In this document: positions 62,038 to 64,000 of the stretch, piece by piece | Numbering within the stretch: the first letter of the stretch is position 1 | Layout: each line of letters starts with the position of its first letter | Source of the DNA: RZYY01 sp036794825 | GTDB lineage: Bacteria; Bacteroidota; Bacteroidia; Bacteroidales; 4484-276 | Assembly (NCBI GenBank): GCA_036794825.1 | Contig: DAIRGA010000022.1 | Location: 24,669-88,668 of the forward strand | Direction of reading: 5' to 3' | DNA length: 64,000 nt | Position numbers and translations under genes: made by a program | Notes under the pieces: generated by a model | The model's input: the letters and a program-made list of their open reading frames with translations, nothing else | Databases searched by the model: none | What the model was told of the DNA's origin: nothing

Positions 62038-63567
62038 TTATTGCTTTACATATTTGCGCAGAACGATCCTGAAAGTCGTCCCTTTGTCAATAGCCGATGA
62101 TTTGACAAATATCTTGCCGCGGTGATAGTTGCGGATGATCCGCTCCGAAAGCGAAAGCCCCAGCCCCCAGCCATGTTTTTTGCTGGTGAAGCCCGGATTG
62201 AAAATTCTTTTGAATTTTGATTTGGGGATTCCTTTGCCAGTATCGGTCAGATCAATAATCACATGATCGGTTTGCTCTTCAACATTCACTGTAAATACGC
62301 CTTTTGAGCCCATCGCATCCACGGCATTTTTGGTGATATTTTCGATCACCCACTCGAAAAGATGCAGGTTGATCGGGGCAAGGATCACCTTTTCGGGGCC
62401 GGGATAAATTTCGTAGGATATCTTTCGCGAAGTCCTGGTTTTCAGGTAGGCTATGGAGTTGTGAATCACCTCCACGATGTTTTCGTCGGTAAGCTTTGGC
62501 ACTGAGCCTATTTTCGAGAACCGGTCTGTGATTTTTTCCAACCGGTCAACATCTTTTTTAAGCTCATTGATGGCGTCGTGATTTATGTTCTCCATTTTCA
62601 GCAGCTCCATCCATGCTATCATTGACGACAGCGGTGTGCCCAGCTGATGCGCAGTCTCTTTGGCCAGCCCCACCCACACCTGGTTTTGCTCCGACCGCCT
62701 GGCAGTGCTGAACATCGTATAACCGATAAAAAGGAAAAGTGCGATAATCAGCAATTGTACAATAGGAAAGAATCTGAGTTGTGTGAGCAGGTAGGAGCCT
62801 TTGTAAAAAATGTAGCTTTTGCCGAGGTTGGACAGTTCGATCTCGATGGGGGTGTTGCTTGCGGCCATCTCGGCGATGGTTTGCTCAACAAACACCGGAT
62901 CCATGATCTTGTCCGGTTCGATGTTGCCGAAATCAATCACCTTTTTCTTGGTGCTGTCGGTGATGATTACCGGTACGCTGGCGGCATTGATTACCACTTC
63001 GGAGAAAAAGTCCCTCACCAGGTCGTTGAGCACCTCATGCAATTCGCTGTGAAGCTTCGAATCCTTGTAGTAGAGGTAGTTTTTCTTTTGCTGGAAGTAC
63101 CTCGCCGGAATAGGCGGATAGACCGAATATTCGTCCAACAGCCTGCCCGACAGGAAGGTGACGGTATCTTTATCAAATTCAACATTTTTGGTGTTGATAA
63201 TGCGGCCGTCTTCATCAGTGAGGATTACCGGAATGGTGTTGTTGGAGCGGATGATATCCACGTAAAAAGTCAGGTCAATATTGGGATCATCCGACCGGAT
63301 CAGTTGTTTGTAGGCTTCGGCCAGGAGGGTTACCCGCTTGCGGTCCTCTTCGCGTATCTGCTGGAAAAACTGCTCGATGTATTTCACCAGTTCAGTTTTA
63401 CGGTAAATAGCGTCAGCCCATATCTTTACGTTCATCTGCTCCTGTTCGGCTACCTTGCGGACAATGATGCTGGTGTAGTACATTGATCCGGCTACAATTG
63501 CAACTGCCAGAGCAAACAGAAACAACTTCCATTGTCTCTTTTTCGCGTAAATATTAAGTTTTACCAT
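62038..63567 (-). CDS. membrane sensor histidine kinase
   Basis: A 509-residue protein. The first helix is at about residues 13-33 (FLFALAVAIVAGSMYYTSII), followed by an extracytoplasmic sensor domain (about 35-270) and a second helix (LLIIALFLFIGYTMF, about 275-290). There is no HAMP domain; the H-box follows at once: GLAKETAHQLGTPLSSMIAW holds the phospho-acceptor His. The ATPase has ENITKNAVDAM (N-box), DTGKGIPKSK and KHGWGLGLSLSERI (G-box). It belongs to the HisKA-type with a GTPL motif, common in Bacteroidota. No response regulator is adjacent. The start at 63567 (MVKLN) is chosen; Met at 63573 and 63600 are alternatives. Confidence 0.9.
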   Translation of the reverse strand: MVKLNIYAKKRQWKLFLFALAVAIVAGSMYYTSIIVRKVAEQEQMNVKIWADAIYRKTELVKYIEQFFQQIREEDRKRVTLLAEAYKQLIRSDDPNIDLTFYVDIIRSNNTIPVILTDEDGRIINTKNVEFDKDTVTFLSGRLLDEYSVYPPIPARYFQQKKNYLYYKDSKLHSELHEVLNDLVRDFFSEVVINAASVPVIITDSTKKKVIDFGNIEPDKIMDPVFVEQTIAEMAASNTPIEIELSNLGKSYIFYKGSYLLTQLRFFPIVQLLIIALFLFIGYTMFSTARRSEQNQVWVGLAKETAHQLGTPLSSMIAWMELLKMENINHDAINELKKDVDRLEKITDRFSKIGSVPKLTDENIVEVIHNSIAYLKTRTSRKISYEIYPGPEKVILAPINLHLFEWVIENITKNAVDAMGSKGVFTVNVEEQTDHVIIDLTDTGKGIPKSKFKRIFNPGFTSKKHGWGLGLSLSERIIRNYHRGKIFVKSSAIDKGTTFRIVLRKYVKQ

Positions 63568-63731
63568 CGGCATAAATATGCATGCAAACGCCAAAAGCAA
63601 GGCCTTATTATTGAATGGGCTTAACCGTTAAATGAGCCTATCCGGCGGGAGGTCAGAATGCAGAGCAGCGGATGAATTGTGAGCGACAAGAGGGTATTGG
63701 GATGATTGAAATCCCATTCATTTTTGTTAGA

Positions 63732-64000
63732 ATAAGGTAATAAGGTTATGAAAATCAATGGGATACATTTTCTACTAAGGTATTGGGTTCAGGATAAGGT
63801 TTTCCTTCTCCGAGAAATGAGCTTTAAAAGATGAAAACCTTATCTCCATCTTCAAACCTTAGTAGAAATGAGCCACCAACGAGCTATCTGACCTTATTAC
63901 CTTATTTGCTCCAAGAACATCAGATAAATACGGAAATAAGGTTAAAAGGTTATGAAAATCAACGGGATACATTTTCTACTAAGGTATTGGGTTCAGGATA
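63732..64000. repeat. 204-bp tandem repeat running off the window
   Basis: The 55-bp block 63742-63796 (AAGGTTATGAAAATC to GGGTTCAGGATA) recurs at 63946-64000 with one mismatch. The similarity extends left by about 10 bp (AATAAGGT), so the period is 204 bp. Inside the unit, TTTCTACTAAGGT and ACCTTAGTAGAAA form an inverted pair. The second copy is cut by the window edge, so more copies may follow. No gene is seen in 63568-64000. Confidence 0.85.

Overview
The window comes from a member of the Bacteroidota, probably Bacteroidales or a close uncultured relative. The evidence is the many outer-membrane beta-barrel proteins and lipoproteins, a TonB-dependent-receptor-type barrel with a CarboxypepD_reg head, a PCMD lipoprotein, a DUF5916 protein, a DUF6266 protein, a LytTR/His_kinase pair, the remnant of a type IX secretion sorting domain, and promoters of the TTTG-N(17-20)-TAnnTTTG type. 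Most of the window is ordinary chromosome. One A+T-richer island (about 30.5-40.3 kb) holds defence genes.

Layout. 1-9.9 kb: start of a GH3-family gene, an outer-membrane protein, rfbC, a lytic transglycosylase, a lipoprotein beta-mannosidase (GH2), a secreted S9/esterase-like hydrolase, an OB-fold lipoprotein and a small secreted CarboxypepD_reg protein. 10.0-10.3 kb: a decayed T9SS C-terminal sorting domain. 10.5-20 kb, minus strand: a BamA-like barrel, then a multidrug efflux operon (PBP-TolC fusion, membrane-fusion protein, RND pump, K+ channel) and an SDR that lacks its catalytic Tyr. A divergent TetR gene with a large palindrome in front of it is the likely regulator. 21.2-27.4 kb: a barrel / PCMD lipoprotein / PagL-like operon, a short CDF transporter, another barrel and an alpha/beta hydrolase. 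27.6-30.5 kb: a PAS-LytS-type sensor kinase and its LytTR response regulator.

30.5-40.3 kb, minus strand: a HEPN/MNT pair and a type I restriction-modification operon, hsdM-hsdS-AAA ATPase-TOPRIM(DUF4276)-hsdR. HsdR carries an in-frame DUF559 nuclease cassette flanked by inverted palindromic elements. A 42-bp copy of the same element (40/42 identical) sits in frame in hsdM. hsdM also has a one-base frameshift near its 3' end. These are the most unusual features seen.

40.4-45.9 kb: pgi, an AI-2E family transporter, a DUF6266 protein, a TatD hydrolase and tcdA. 46.4-53.5 kb, plus strand: a signalling module of caspase-like protease, PP2C phosphatase, FHA/zinc-ribbon protein, EF-hand-like repeat protein, zinc-ribbon/FHA protein, a membrane protein and a Ser/Thr protein kinase. 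It looks like a complete phospho-signalling circuit tied to a protease. 53.6-64 kb: tRNA-Asp with promoter and terminator, a DUF5916 protein, a macrodomain protein, a divergent Nramp-like transporter, an outer-membrane receptor, hemW, a sensor kinase and a 204-bp tandem repeat running off the end.

Three intergenic copies (27.4, 50.7 and 60.8 kb) belong to one structured repeat family whose stems change in a compensatory way.
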